A DNA stretch of 47,661 nucleotides from Halopseudomonas formosensis (GTDB lineage: Bacteria > Pseudomonadota > Gammaproteobacteria > Pseudomonadales > Pseudomonadaceae), in assembly GCF_900115905.1 (NCBI RefSeq), contig NZ_FOYD01000017.1, forward strand, positions 1-47,661, written 5' to 3'. This document shows, piece by piece, positions 16,708-24,808 of the stretch. Under the pieces are notes generated by a model. It was not told the DNA's origin. It saw only the letters and a list, made by a program, of their open reading frames with translations, and made no database searches. The position numbers were made by a program, and so were the translations under genes. Positions within the stretch are counted from its first letter, which is position 1. Each line of letters starts with the position of its first letter.

Positions 16708-16808
16708 CTTGCTAGAGACAACGCAAAAAATACAATATAGAATTGGATTCTGCATTAAAAATAAAATCATCAAGCTCCCATAGTGAGCTGGCCGGAAGGA
16801 GATTTCGT

Positions 16809-18440
16809 ATGAGTGGTACTGGAAATGCAGAGACGTGGTTCGTTGGAGAGCAGGACACGGTGATCGCAGCGCTGGATCGAGCTGTTGCACGCCATCCAGA
16901 ACGAGTCTTCCTCGATTTTAGCGGAGAGTTATACACTTTTCGTGATGTTGATTTAATGTCTACCAAGCTTGCCCACTCCTTGTCTGAACTGGGTGTTCAG
17001 GCTGGCCATACGGTCGTCACCATGCTGGACAACAATATTGACGCTGTTGTCTGCTGGCTGGCAGTTAACAAGCTCTGCGCTGTCAGTGTGCCCATCAATA
17101 CCGCCTTGCGCGGGGAGTTCCTGCGCCACCAGATAGCCGATGCCGACACCCAGCTGCTGATTTGCGAAGCGTCTTACCTGGAACGCGTAGCCGCCGTCGC
17201 CGGCCAGCTTGATGCCCTCAAGCTCGTTCTTTATCGCGACACACTTGAGACAGCTATCGACTGTGCAGTTCCTGTTGCCGCGCTTGATGAACATAGAGGT
17301 CAGGATGCGACGCCGTTTGAAGTGAAGCCAGCGCCGTCCGATCTGTCCTGTTTGATCTACACCTCAGGCACCACCGGCCCCTCCAAAGGATGCATGATCA
17401 GCTACAACTTCATGTGCAATCTGGCGCGCTTGCAGCTGCGTTCCGGTCCGGCAAATGAAAATGACGTAACCATCACTCCCTTGCCCCTGTTTCATATGAA
17501 TGCTCTGTGCGTGACCATCATCGCCAGCATCATGGTTGGCGCCCGGGCCGCCATCCTCCCCCGCTTCTCCGTTTCCAACTTCTGGCCGGAGGTGGAACGC
17601 AGCGGCGCGACCATCGCTTCCATTCTTGGTGGAATGGGTGGACTTCTGGCAAAAGCTCCAGACAACGATGCAATGAAGCGCTGCTACGGGCAAATTCATA
17701 CTGCCCGCGGCAATCCCTACACGGAGGAAACTAAGGAAATATGGCGTTCACGCTTCGGCACACGGCTCGTTGGCGGCAACGGCTACGGCCTTACCGAAGC
17801 TTGCGTGATCACCTCGCTTGCCGCTGGCGAGTATGCCAAGCCCGGTTCATCCGGCAAGCGCATACCGGATTTTGACGTGCGTATCGTGGACGATAATGAT
17901 CATGAAGTTCCGCCCAACGTACCGGGGGAAATCGTTGTTCGCCCGCTACGCCCGGATATCATGTTCCAGGGGTACTGGCGCCGACCTGAAGCAACATTGG
18001 AAGTGATGAAGAATATGTGGTTTCACACCGGAGACATCGGGAAGTTCGACGAAGACGGGTTCTTCTTCTTCGTTGACCGCAAGAAGGACTATCTGCGACG
18101 CCGTGGTGAAAACATATCCAGCTTCGAAATGGAGTCAGCCTTCGCCGCCCACCCGGCCATTTCAGAAGTGGCAGTACACGCGGTATTGTCAGACAAGGGC
18201 GAAGACGATGTGAAAGTTACCGCCGTTCTGCACGAGGACGCGAAACTCACGGAGGAGGAGCTGTTTCACTGGGCCACGGATGTAGTGCCCTATTATGCCC
18301 TCCCCCGCTATATCGAATTTCGCAGCACCCTGCCCAAGAACCCCCAAGGCCGCGTGCTCAAATACCAACTGCGTGATGAGGGCAAGACAGAAAACACTTG
18401 GGATCTGGAAGATACCAACATCAGCGTCAAGAAACGCTGA
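16809..18440 (+). CDS. ditJ: Acyl-CoA synthetase (AMP-forming, class I adenylate-forming)
   Basis: Activates a carboxylic acid to its CoA thioester using ATP, the entry to the beta-oxidation steps encoded around it. The 543-aa protein has the P-loop YTSGTTGPSKG (residues 184-194), GNGYGLTEAC, HTGDIGKFDEDGFFFFVDRKKD and the C-terminal catalytic Lys in PKNPQGRVLKYQLR. I use ATG 16809, which has GGAAGGAG about 8 bp upstream; an in-frame ATG at 16743 lacks one. The resin-acid carboxylate or a ring-cleavage product is the probable substrate. It is divergent from the TetR gene. The stop is followed by a palindromic hairpin. Confidence 0.9.
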   Translation: MSGTGNAETWFVGEQDTVIAALDRAVARHPERVFLDFSGELYTFRDVDLMSTKLAHSLSELGVQAGHTVVTMLDNNIDAVVCWLAVNKLCAVSVPINTALRGEFLRHQIADADTQLLICEASYLERVAAVAGQLDALKLVLYRDTLETAIDCAVPVAALDEHRGQDATPFEVKPAPSDLSCLIYTSGTTGPSKGCMISYNFMCNLARLQLRSGPANENDVTITPLPLFHMNALCVTIIASIMVGARAAILPRFSVSNFWPEVERSGATIASILGGMGGLLAKAPDNDAMKRCYGQIHTARGNPYTEETKEIWRSRFGTRLVGGNGYGLTEACVITSLAAGEYAKPGSSGKRIPDFDVRIVDDNDHEVPPNVPGEIVVRPLRPDIMFQGYWRRPEATLEVMKNMWFHTGDIGKFDEDGFFFFVDRKKDYLRRRGENISSFEMESAFAAHPAISEVAVHAVLSDKGEDDVKVTAVLHEDAKLTEEELFHWATDVVPYYALPRYIEFRSTLPKNPQGRVLKYQLRDEGKTENTWDLEDTNISVKKR

Positions 18441-18448
18441 TCTACCCT

Positions 18449-18475
18449 ATAGCTCTGCGCAATGCGCAGAGCTAT
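18449..18475. terminator. Palindromic hairpin between convergent ditJ and ditI
   Basis: ATAGCTCTGCGCA, one A, TGCGCAGAGCTAT: a 13-bp near-continuous palindrome 9 bp after the ditJ stop. It has no T-run, so termination is plausible but not certain. It lies in the 182-bp gap between convergent ditJ and ditI; nothing else was recognised there. Confidence 0.5.
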
Positions 18476-18622
18476 CACTCTCATGACCGCTGCCCACAGC
18501 TCCGCAGCTGTCTGAAGCCAAGAGTATCTGAGGTATGAGTTACTAGCAGGCAACAGAAGATCTGCGAGAAAAGCATCACGGGCCTCGGATCCTTCCGATC
18601 CAGCCCCTCCACACAACCGAAC

Positions 18623-19423
18623 TCAGTACTCCTTCACGGGTATATCGGCGGGTCTTGAGTTGTAGCCCGGCAGGTGTAGGCCGCCATCCACATGAATCGA
18701 TTCTCCCGTCACGAACCGGGCCATCTCGGAAGCGAGGAAGGCTACTACCGGGCCAATATCCGCTTCAGGCTCGCCGCAGCGCCCCAAGGGCCGCATGGAT
18801 GCAGAGCGCTCTGCGAACCCTGGATTCTCGGCCGCCAGCTTGTGAAAGGTGGCACCCATTGCGGTCGGTGCGATGGCGTTCACTCTGATATTGAAACGCC
18901 CCCACTCGGCAGCCGCACTGCGCGTAAGTCCGAGGATCGCCGACTTGGCAGTATTATAATCGGCATGCAGCCAGGCACCGATTTCGGTATCAATGGAATA
19001 GAAATTTATGATGGCTCCGCCACCCCTTTTGCGCATCAATGGCAACGCCGCGCGCATGGCCCACCAAGCTGCCCATACCGTCGTGCCCAACGTCTGCTCG
19101 AGCATCTCATCGGATTTATCTTCCATCAGCACATTGGGTGTGGGGGCAAAAGCGTTGTTGACCAGAATATCCAGCCCGCCAAAGTGCTCCTGCGCAGCCT
19201 GAACCGCATCAATTATATTCTGCTTATCCGAGACATCTGTCTTGAAGAACAAGGCCCGGCCACCTTGCGTGCGCAGATCGGAGACGACCGCTTCGCCCAG
19301 GGCCGGGTTCAGCTCGGCGACCACAACAGCCGCGCCTTGTTTGACAAAATAGCGCGCGACGCCTTCCCCGATGCCTCCGCCGGCACCGGTGATCAAGGCA
19401 ACCTTGTTCTCGAGCAGTCTCAT
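18623..19423 (-). CDS. ditI: Short-chain dehydrogenase/reductase
   Basis: Classical SDR of 266 aa with TGAGGGIG (12-19), NNAF in place of NNAG (89-92), Ser143, Tyr156 and Lys160 (DYNTAKSA). The fold and C-terminal GESIHVDGGLHL are typical of NAD(P) alcohol dehydrogenases. It may oxidise a hydroxylated diterpenoid, for example a 7-hydroxy group to the 7-oxo form, but the sequence does not show the substrate. The start has AAGAAGG 9 bp upstream. A strong copy of the bipartite box lies only 19 bp before the start. It is divergent from the DUF2889 gene. Symbol by dit order. Confidence 0.85.
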   Translation of the reverse strand: MRLLENKVALITGAGGGIGEGVARYFVKQGAAVVVAELNPALGEAVVSDLRTQGGRALFFKTDVSDKQNIIDAVQAAQEHFGGLDILVNNAFAPTPNVLMEDKSDEMLEQTLGTTVWAAWWAMRAALPLMRKRGGGAIINFYSIDTEIGAWLHADYNTAKSAILGLTRSAAAEWGRFNIRVNAIAPTAMGATFHKLAAENPGFAERSASMRPLGRCGEPEADIGPVVAFLASEMARFVTGESIHVDGGLHLPGYNSRPADIPVKEY

Positions 19424-19442
19424 AATCAGCAGCCTTCTTAAT

Positions 19443-19466
19443 AAACACTTTTTTTGTTAATGTTCA
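19443..19466 (-). promoter_or_regulatory. Bipartite regulon box, copy 2 (ditI/DUF2889)
   Basis: AAACACTT, ten bases, TGTTCA on the plus strand, 19 bp before ditI and 63 bp before the divergent DUF2889 gene. It lies so close to ditI that an operator blocking or stimulating either direction is possible. Confidence 0.55.
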
Positions 19467-19529
19467 TATTATCCTACATTTATCGGTTCTTCCACTTCAA
19501 ATCCATTTCGTTTTCCAAGGGCATATATA

Positions 19530-20324
19530 ATGATTTTTCGTCGTCGCGTGGAGATCCACACCCAGCATAACGGTGAAGTTCGAGCGGCTCTGGAAGATGA
19601 CTTCCACCATTTCAGAGTCAGCATTCAACACCAGCACGGGACTGTCACCGCAGTGAAAGGTTACGCTGTCCGATTCCCTTTCACAGCCTGCCCGGCCGCT
19701 GCAAAATCGCTCGAATCACTGATAGGCATGTCTCTGTCCGAAATAGCCCACAGCGTCACCAGGGCAACGGACAGTCGCCATCAATGTACCCATATGCTTG
19801 ATCTGGCAGGGCTGGCTATCGCTGCCGCAGCGCGGGGTACATTGCGCCGCGTATACGACATCACCATCGCCAAACGGGTGGCTGGCCGTACGGCGCCGCG
19901 GCTACTGCGAGATGGCCAGCAGGTTCTTCAATGGCAGACTCAGGGGACGCTCATAGAAAGCCCTGCCCCTTATACCGGAGTGGATCTGAATCATGGCATG
20001 GCTGGCTGGGCGATCAAGACCCTTCCGCCGGAGGAGGCCGAAGCCGCCTTGTTATTGCGCCGCTGCACCATCATCTCACGGGGGCGTGAATTCGACTTGG
20101 ACGCTGAACGCCATGCCCGCAACACCGGGCTCTGTTTTGCTCAGCAACCTGAGCGCGCCGAGCATGCGTTGCGCATGAAAGGCTCGACCCAGGATTTTAC
20201 TGGCTGCGAGGATCTCCTCTGCGCTGGGGACCAGGACTGGCTCGCGGGGCTTGAAGATCAGATCCGCCCAACGATTTCTTCTCAAACCGCACTTCAACCC
20301 ATAAAGAAGAAGCCCGCCAAATAG
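19530..20324 (+). CDS. DUF2889-family protein
   Basis: Protein of 264 aa that I recognise as DUF2889 by RRRVEIHTQHNGEVRAALEDD at the start, FTACPAAAKSLESLIG, HQCTHMLDLAGLAIAAAA in the middle, and CFAQQPERAEHALRM towards the end. No function is established for the family. Members often sit beside steroid or terpenoid catabolic genes. The HQCTH segment and several conserved His/Asp residues could bind metal or a substrate (inference). There is no signal peptide and no membrane segment, so it is cytoplasmic. The start has AAGGG. It is divergent from ditI, shares its box, and converges on ditA2. Confidence 0.8.
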   Translation: MIFRRRVEIHTQHNGEVRAALEDDFHHFRVSIQHQHGTVTAVKGYAVRFPFTACPAAAKSLESLIGMSLSEIAHSVTRATDSRHQCTHMLDLAGLAIAAAARGTLRRVYDITIAKRVAGRTAPRLLRDGQQVLQWQTQGTLIESPAPYTGVDLNHGMAGWAIKTLPPEEAEAALLLRRCTIISRGREFDLDAERHARNTGLCFAQQPERAEHALRMKGSTQDFTGCEDLLCAGDQDWLAGLEDQIRPTISSQTALQPIKKKPAK

Positions 20325-20334
20325 ACGGGCTTTT
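20309..20334 (+). terminator. Terminator overlapping the DUF2889 stop codon
   Basis: AAGCCCG and CGGGCTT form a stem that encloses the TAG stop, followed by TTTTG. It can act in both directions between the convergent DUF2889 and ditA2 genes, which are only 38 bp apart. Confidence 0.7.
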
Positions 20335-20362
20335 GTACTCTCAAAGCAACCGAACCGAACTC

Positions 20363-20923
20363 TTACAGGAACACGGCCAGGTTGGGAGTACCAATCACTG
20401 ACTGATCCAGCAGGGCTTCACGCCTGGCCAGTTTGAAGCTGCCATCCGCCTCCCGGCGGATAAGATCCCGACGTTCGCAACTAATCACATCCACATTATG
20501 ATCGCTGAAACGGCTGCGTGTCAGCAGCATGTAGCTGGTGACATCAAACTCATTCGAATTGGCCGTTTCACGAATCAGAACGTTGGTAATCAAGCGCCGT
20601 GTACGTGACGGTGGATCCTCAGCCCAGGCGCTCTGGCCGGAAAGCCGCAGGATGCGCCCCATTATCGAACGATAATCATCATGAAAATGCATCACAGACC
20701 GCACAAAGCTCTTGGCATGGTCCACGCCCAGACGGGTATGGCGCAACGGCGCAGTATAGACGAGGTCAGTGGCCAGACGCTCGCCCCATTCGCTCAGGCG
20801 TAACTGGTCGAGCAGCGCAGCCTCTTCGTATAAAAAAGTGAGGACAGCGCTGTAATCTGCCGATCCGACAGGTACATATTGACCCTGAGTCACATCACGG
20901 CTCTGTTTTTGAACTTGCTGCAT
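20363..20923 (-). CDS. ditA2: Diterpenoid dioxygenase, beta subunit
   Basis: Small subunit (186 aa) of a ring-hydroxylating Rieske dioxygenase, forming the scaffold of the alpha3beta3 oxygenase. Family features are FLYEEAALLDQLRLSEW near residues 30-46, a central RRLITNVLIRET and SYMLLTRSR, and ISCERRDLIRREADG towards the end, in the usual beta-subunit order. The start has AGGAG at 6 bp. It follows the alpha-subunit gene by 29 bp. In P. abietaniphila the ditA1A2A3 products hydroxylate 7-oxodehydroabietic acid at C-11/C-12. Confidence 0.92.
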   Translation of the reverse strand: MQQVQKQSRDVTQGQYVPVGSADYSAVLTFLYEEAALLDQLRLSEWGERLATDLVYTAPLRHTRLGVDHAKSFVRSVMHFHDDYRSIMGRILRLSGQSAWAEDPPSRTRRLITNVLIRETANSNEFDVTSYMLLTRSRFSDHNVDVISCERRDLIRREADGSFKLARREALLDQSVIGTPNLAVFL

Positions 20924-20952
20924 GAGAAGCTCCTGTTCTTGTTGATCTGGGT

Positions 20953-22356
20953 TTATTCGGCGTTCATCAGCTCATTCCAGTAAAGCCACCAATGCCATTG
21001 GGTATCGTCCTTGGTGAAGCCCTCGTTGACGATGCCTGGCCCGGGCCAGCCTTCAGGTTTGCCCGTTTCATATATAGCCTGATATTTCATCGTCACGTGG
21101 CGGCCCATCGCCCCCTTGGCGGCTAATGTCATATGCGGCCAGGTGTCAGAGTCGTCCTGCTCGACCATGCCTGACGTGCCAAAAAGCTGAATGGTCTGCT
21201 TCAACATTTTCTCGCGCAGCTCTTCCGGGGCATCTTTCTCTGCGAAAATCCAATTACAGAATTCAAGCTTGTTGGGGCCACGCGGGATATAGGTATGCAT
21301 GGTCATGGAGCCGACCACTGACCCATCCGGCTGCGGAATATAGACAAACCCGAAGAGAATATTCGGGAATATGCCACCCACCTGCGGAGGCATGGAGGTC
21401 AAAACCTTGAGTTGATCCTCAGACAGGTTATTCGCCAACTGCGCGACCATATCCTTGGTCATGCCTGCCGGCGGCAATGCATCGAGTTTCTCCTGAATGG
21501 TCAGATCGTCAGGCTCCAGACCCGTTAAACGACGGATTTTACGCGACAGGTCGATGCAGCGAAGCGCGTGGCCATGGGGTGAACTGACCTCCACACCATA
21601 CATTTCCGGCGTCAGATCAGGCTCATCACTCTCTTCTTCTCCAGGCCCCTTTTTCGAATAGTTACCGACCTCTCCCAGCCAGCGATGTAGAGTCAGCGTA
21701 TGGAAACCATCCGCCGCAGATTGCTCACCGGCCGTTTTCCAGTTTGCATTGACGATGAAACGCTGTGGCGGCCCGAGAACCTCCATGCCCTTATCGCTAC
21801 GCAGGAAAAGCATGTCGTAGTACCACTTGGCATCACCGAGAAACTCATCAAACGACGGGCCATCGACATTCCAGGTAGCGAAGATCAGACCGCCGTAGAG
21901 CGTCACCCGGGCTTTCTTCAGGCCCAGCTCCTCCTTCGGCAGCATCTTGCCATGCATGCACTCGCGCTTTACTGGTGAGCCAATAAAGTCACCGTTGGGA
22001 CGGAAAGCCCAGCCGTGATAAATACATTTATGGATTGTGGCGTTACCGCAATCAGTCAGCGCGACACGCATACCACGGTGAGGGCAGACGTTCAGAGTGA
22101 CATGAATTTCACCGTTCTTGTCACGGGCAACGATCACGGAATCGGATCCCATGTCACGCACCATGAAATCGTTGGGCTCAGGAATCTCTGATTCATGACC
22201 CAACATCACCCAGGTACGACCGAAGATTTTTTCCATCTCCAACTCGTAGATTTCAGGATCAGACAACACGCGCATCTGTACTTCACGAGTTTCCGGATAG
22301 ATGAGCTCTGAAATCTTGGTGCCATCAGAGAGCACCGGGCTGGATTTTGTAAGCAT
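20953..22356 (-). CDS. ditA1: Diterpenoid dioxygenase, alpha subunit (Rieske)
   Basis: Catalytic subunit (467 aa) of a ring-hydroxylating dioxygenase. The Rieske [2Fe-2S] ligands are Cys91, His93, Cys111 and His114 (CPHRG and CIYHGW). The mononuclear iron site is His219 and His224 with bridging Asp216 (ADGFHTLTLHR). I use ATG 22356; GGAGG just upstream is its ribosome site, whereas a TTG at 22368 contains that site. Established work on BKME-9 shows this enzyme converts 7-oxodehydroabietic acid to the 11,12-dihydrodiol. Upstream lies a strong copy of the regulon box. The ferredoxin gene is about 8.9 kb away, the same unusual separation reported for BKME-9. Confidence 0.93.
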   Translation of the reverse strand: MLTKSSPVLSDGTKISELIYPETREVQMRVLSDPEIYELEMEKIFGRTWVMLGHESEIPEPNDFMVRDMGSDSVIVARDKNGEIHVTLNVCPHRGMRVALTDCGNATIHKCIYHGWAFRPNGDFIGSPVKRECMHGKMLPKEELGLKKARVTLYGGLIFATWNVDGPSFDEFLGDAKWYYDMLFLRSDKGMEVLGPPQRFIVNANWKTAGEQSAADGFHTLTLHRWLGEVGNYSKKGPGEEESDEPDLTPEMYGVEVSSPHGHALRCIDLSRKIRRLTGLEPDDLTIQEKLDALPPAGMTKDMVAQLANNLSEDQLKVLTSMPPQVGGIFPNILFGFVYIPQPDGSVVGSMTMHTYIPRGPNKLEFCNWIFAEKDAPEELREKMLKQTIQLFGTSGMVEQDDSDTWPHMTLAAKGAMGRHVTMKYQAIYETGKPEGWPGPGIVNEGFTKDDTQWHWWLYWNELMNAE

Positions 22357-22408
22357 ATTCGCCTCCAATTATTAAGGACCTTATTCAGGCTTCTTCATGC
22401 ACAAACAT

Positions 22409-22432
22409 AAACACTTAATCAATATTTGTACA
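22409..22432 (-). promoter_or_regulatory. Bipartite regulon box, copy 3 (ditA1)
   Basis: AAACACTT, ten bases, TGTACA on the plus strand, 52 bp before ditA1. On the minus strand the same segment offers TTGTAC as -35 and a GTGTTTATGT extended -10 with a 17-base spacer. The remaining 170-bp gap down to ditH (22357-22538) holds nothing else recognised. Confidence 0.55.
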
Positions 22433-22538
22433 CTAAACCACAAAGTCATTTGTTACGAAACTTCATTGAATCACTTAAATCTGCATTAACATGCGCCGAT
22501 TTTTTGAGCAGGCTCAGCTCCTCGTGCCGCCGCAAGCA

Positions 22539-23537
22539 TTAGAACGGATTGCCGGGCGAGCCTACCTGTGTGGTCAGCTTACCGATGCCGTCTATCTCCA
22601 GCTCCACCACATCCCCTGGCTTGAGATACCGTAGCTGTTCCAGTCCGCAGCCGTTACCTACGGTACCCGACCCGAGGAACTCGCCTACGTGAAGAGTTTC
22701 GGACTGCGAGATATGTGCGATAACGTCCTCGAACTGCCAGCGCATATCCCGAGTATTACCACGCCCCCACTCTTCCCCGTTGACGCGTGCGACCATATTC
22801 AGATCGTAAGGATCACCCAGCTCGTCTGCAGTAACCAAACATGGACCCATCACGTTGGCCGTATCAAAATCTTTGCCTTTGGCTGGGCCCAGCATACCGC
22901 TCATCTCCTTGGCCTGGGCATCACGGGCACTGATGTCGTTGAAGATGGTGTAACCAAAGATATGCTCGCGCGCATTTTCACGCTTGATATCCTTGCCCTT
23001 CCTGCCGATGTAGCAGCCGAACTCGAGCTCGAAATCCAGTGCCTTGCTGAAGGCCGGCCACTCGAACTGGTCATCCACACCTACCACGGCAAACCGGTTG
23101 CACTTGTAATAGATAGGTTGGCGATTGAAGGTATCAATAACCCGATCATCCGCGCTGGTATCCATCGCCTTGAGTGTCGCCTCCGGGTCAGGAGTGCGCA
23201 TAGCGCGCAATCGGCGTGCGGCAGCAAAACTCTGGCGCAGATGCAGCTCGAAGCAGGAACAGTCGCGCATCTGTGGCGGCGGCTGAATGGGCGCACGCAG
23301 GTGCACGGCAGCCCGCTGACGTACTGCCTCGACGGGCGCTTTTGCAAGTAGCGCGCGCGCCAACGACAACCCCTCCTCACCAGCTTCGGCCAGCGCCAGT
23401 ACACTGCTCAGCGCAGCCGACTGGCCACCCTTGAGCACGGTATAGGCCTTCTGCAGATCAAGAACCGCCTGATCCTGGTCGAACAGAGCACCTGCCAGCT
23501 CCAATCCTTCTTCACTGACAAAAGTGACCAATCTCAT
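22539..23537 (-). CDS. ditH: Fumarylacetoacetate hydrolase-family isomerase/decarboxylase
   Basis: FAH-fold protein of 332 aa, the longest of three paralogues here. An N-terminal domain of about 100 residues precedes the catalytic part with LDFELEFGCYIG (metal-binding acids), FNDISARDAQ and GEFLGSGTVGNGCG. It resembles the FAH proteins that decarboxylate, isomerise or hydrolyse aromatic ring-cleavage products, so it probably acts after DitC. The start has AAGGAG 9 bp upstream. It follows ditG by 28 bp on the same transcript. Symbol by dit order and family. Confidence 0.85.
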   Translation of the reverse strand: MRLVTFVSEEGLELAGALFDQDQAVLDLQKAYTVLKGGQSAALSSVLALAEAGEEGLSLARALLAKAPVEAVRQRAAVHLRAPIQPPPQMRDCSCFELHLRQSFAAARRLRAMRTPDPEATLKAMDTSADDRVIDTFNRQPIYYKCNRFAVVGVDDQFEWPAFSKALDFELEFGCYIGRKGKDIKRENAREHIFGYTIFNDISARDAQAKEMSGMLGPAKGKDFDTANVMGPCLVTADELGDPYDLNMVARVNGEEWGRGNTRDMRWQFEDVIAHISQSETLHVGEFLGSGTVGNGCGLEQLRYLKPGDVVELEIDGIGKLTTQVGSPGNPF

Positions 23538-23565
23538 GGGTACAATCTCCTTGTTTTTACGCCGC

Positions 23566-24267
23566 TCATACCCGGCCGCTCACCGGTAAACAGGCGCCGG
23601 TGATGACTTGCCCTTCCGCAGACAGCAGGAACGCGATGACAGCGGAAAGCGCTTCAGGCGTCACCCAGTTGGAAAAATCCTGATCCGGCATATCCGCTCT
23701 GTTGCCTGGCGTGTCGATGATGCTGGGCATGACGGCGTTTACCGTCACATCCCGGCTCTTGAGTTCCTCGGCCAGGGATTCGGTAAAGCGGGAGACGCCT
23801 GCTTTGGATGCGGCATAGGCCGCCACACCAAAGCCAGCCTTGAGTGCAGCGAGGGCGCTCACATTGACTACGCGCCCGTTGCCCGCCTTCATAATATGCG
23901 GCAGCGCCGCGTGGGTACTTACCACTGCGGTTCGTACGTTCATCTGATACATGCGATCCCAGGTATCAAGCGCGCCGTCCTCAAACGCTTCCCAAGCAAA
24001 GCCGCCCGCCACGTTGACGATCGCGTTGATATGGCCGAAGGCATCGGCAACCTGATGCATCGCTGCCCCTGCCGAAGCAGGGTCGGTCAGATTGACTCCA
24101 CCCACAGCTAGGAAATCGGAATGGACGGGGATGTCCGTGGGAGCCGGACTCAGATCCAGCGCGGCTACACGGGCGCCGCGTTCGAGAAGCAACCTGGACA
24201 GAGCACTGCCGAGCACGCCAAAACCGCCCGTCACAATTACTACGCGGTCTTGCAGGGTAAGGGTCAT
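23566..24267 (-). CDS. ditG: Short-chain dehydrogenase/reductase
   Basis: SDR of 233 aa with VTGGFGVLG (12-20), NVAGG replacing NNAG (85-89), Ser137, Tyr151 and Lys155 (YAASK). The glycine motif TGGFGVLG is atypical but keeps the spacing. A role in oxidising a hydroxyl on the partly degraded diterpenoid, or a 3-hydroxyacyl-CoA, is possible; the substrate is not visible. It is the first gene of the ditG-ditH transcript and is divergent from DUF35-ditF. A strong box lies 73 bp upstream in the shared promoter region 24268-24410. Confidence 0.85.
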   Translation of the reverse strand: MTLTLQDRVVIVTGGFGVLGSALSRLLLERGARVAALDLSPAPTDIPVHSDFLAVGGVNLTDPASAGAAMHQVADAFGHINAIVNVAGGFAWEAFEDGALDTWDRMYQMNVRTAVVSTHAALPHIMKAGNGRVVNVSALAALKAGFGVAAYAASKAGVSRFTESLAEELKSRDVTVNAVMPSIIDTPGNRADMPDQDFSNWVTPEALSAVIAFLLSAEGQVITGACLPVSGRV

Positions 24268-24340
24268 CTAAAGGTCCTCTACGAGCTAGTGTTATCTTTA
24301 TTATTGCGAGCCAGATAGCGGGGCTCGGTGGAAAAGATTA

Positions 24341-24364
24341 GAACACTTTTCTAACATATGTACA
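24341..24364. promoter_or_regulatory. Bipartite regulon box, copy 4 (ditG / DUF35-ditF)
   Basis: GAACACTT, ten bases, TGTACA on the plus strand, in the divergent region, 73 bp before ditG and 46 bp before the DUF35 gene. On the minus strand TTGTAC and TCTAAT are 17 bases apart, a good sigma-70-like promoter for ditG. Confidence 0.6.
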
Positions 24365-24410
24365 AATGATACTCTTGGCAAATTCAAGGCTGCCCTTAAG
24401 GAACCGCGTG

Positions 24411-24806
24411 ATGCCCAGAAAGCTGCCCGCTCTTACTGCCGATAACCACTCATTCTGGCAGGGAGGCAGGAATGGAGAGTTGCTCATTCACCGATGCGAA
24501 GCGTGCAAGCGATATTTCCATCCGCCCTCCCCGATCTGCCCCACGTGCACCAGCTTTGAGGTGGCACCGCAGCGCGTGTCGGGCAAGGGCAAGATAGCCA
24601 GCTTCACCATCAATCATCAGCCATGGACCCCCGATCTCACGGCCCCTTTTGTCATTGCCATCGTGGAACTGCAGGAGCAGAAGGATCTTCGCTTCGTAAC
24701 AAATATCGAAGACACACCGCCCGAGCAGGTGCATATAGGAATGAAAGTGCGGGTGCGGTTCCAGCAGGAAAATGATGTCTGGCTACCCCTATTCGTGAAG
24801 GATTGA
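24411..24806 (+). CDS. DUF35 OB-fold/zinc-ribbon acyl-CoA-binding protein
   Basis: Protein of 131 aa with a zinc ribbon (HRCEACKRYFHPP then CPTC, four Cys in two CxxC pairs) and an OB-fold (VSGKGKIASFTINHQPW, PFVIAIVEL, GMKVRVRF). This is the DUF35 family. In actinobacterial steroid degradation a DUF35 domain (ChsH2) binds the acyl-CoA and partners the aldolase Ltp2. The next gene, two bases downstream, encodes the thiolase-like partner, so a DUF35/DitF complex is very likely. I use ATG 24411 with AAGGA upstream; an earlier ATG at 24366 would abut the box. Confidence 0.85.
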   Translation: MPRKLPALTADNHSFWQGGRNGELLIHRCEACKRYFHPPSPICPTCTSFEVAPQRVSGKGKIASFTINHQPWTPDLTAPFVIAIVELQEQKDLRFVTNIEDTPPEQVHIGMKVRVRFQQENDVWLPLFVKD

Positions 24807-24808
24807 GC

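Noticed and set aside
24803..24808. TTG start for ditF two codons upstream
   Set aside because: It overlaps the DUF35 stop, while ATG 24809 has correctly spaced GAAGGA.
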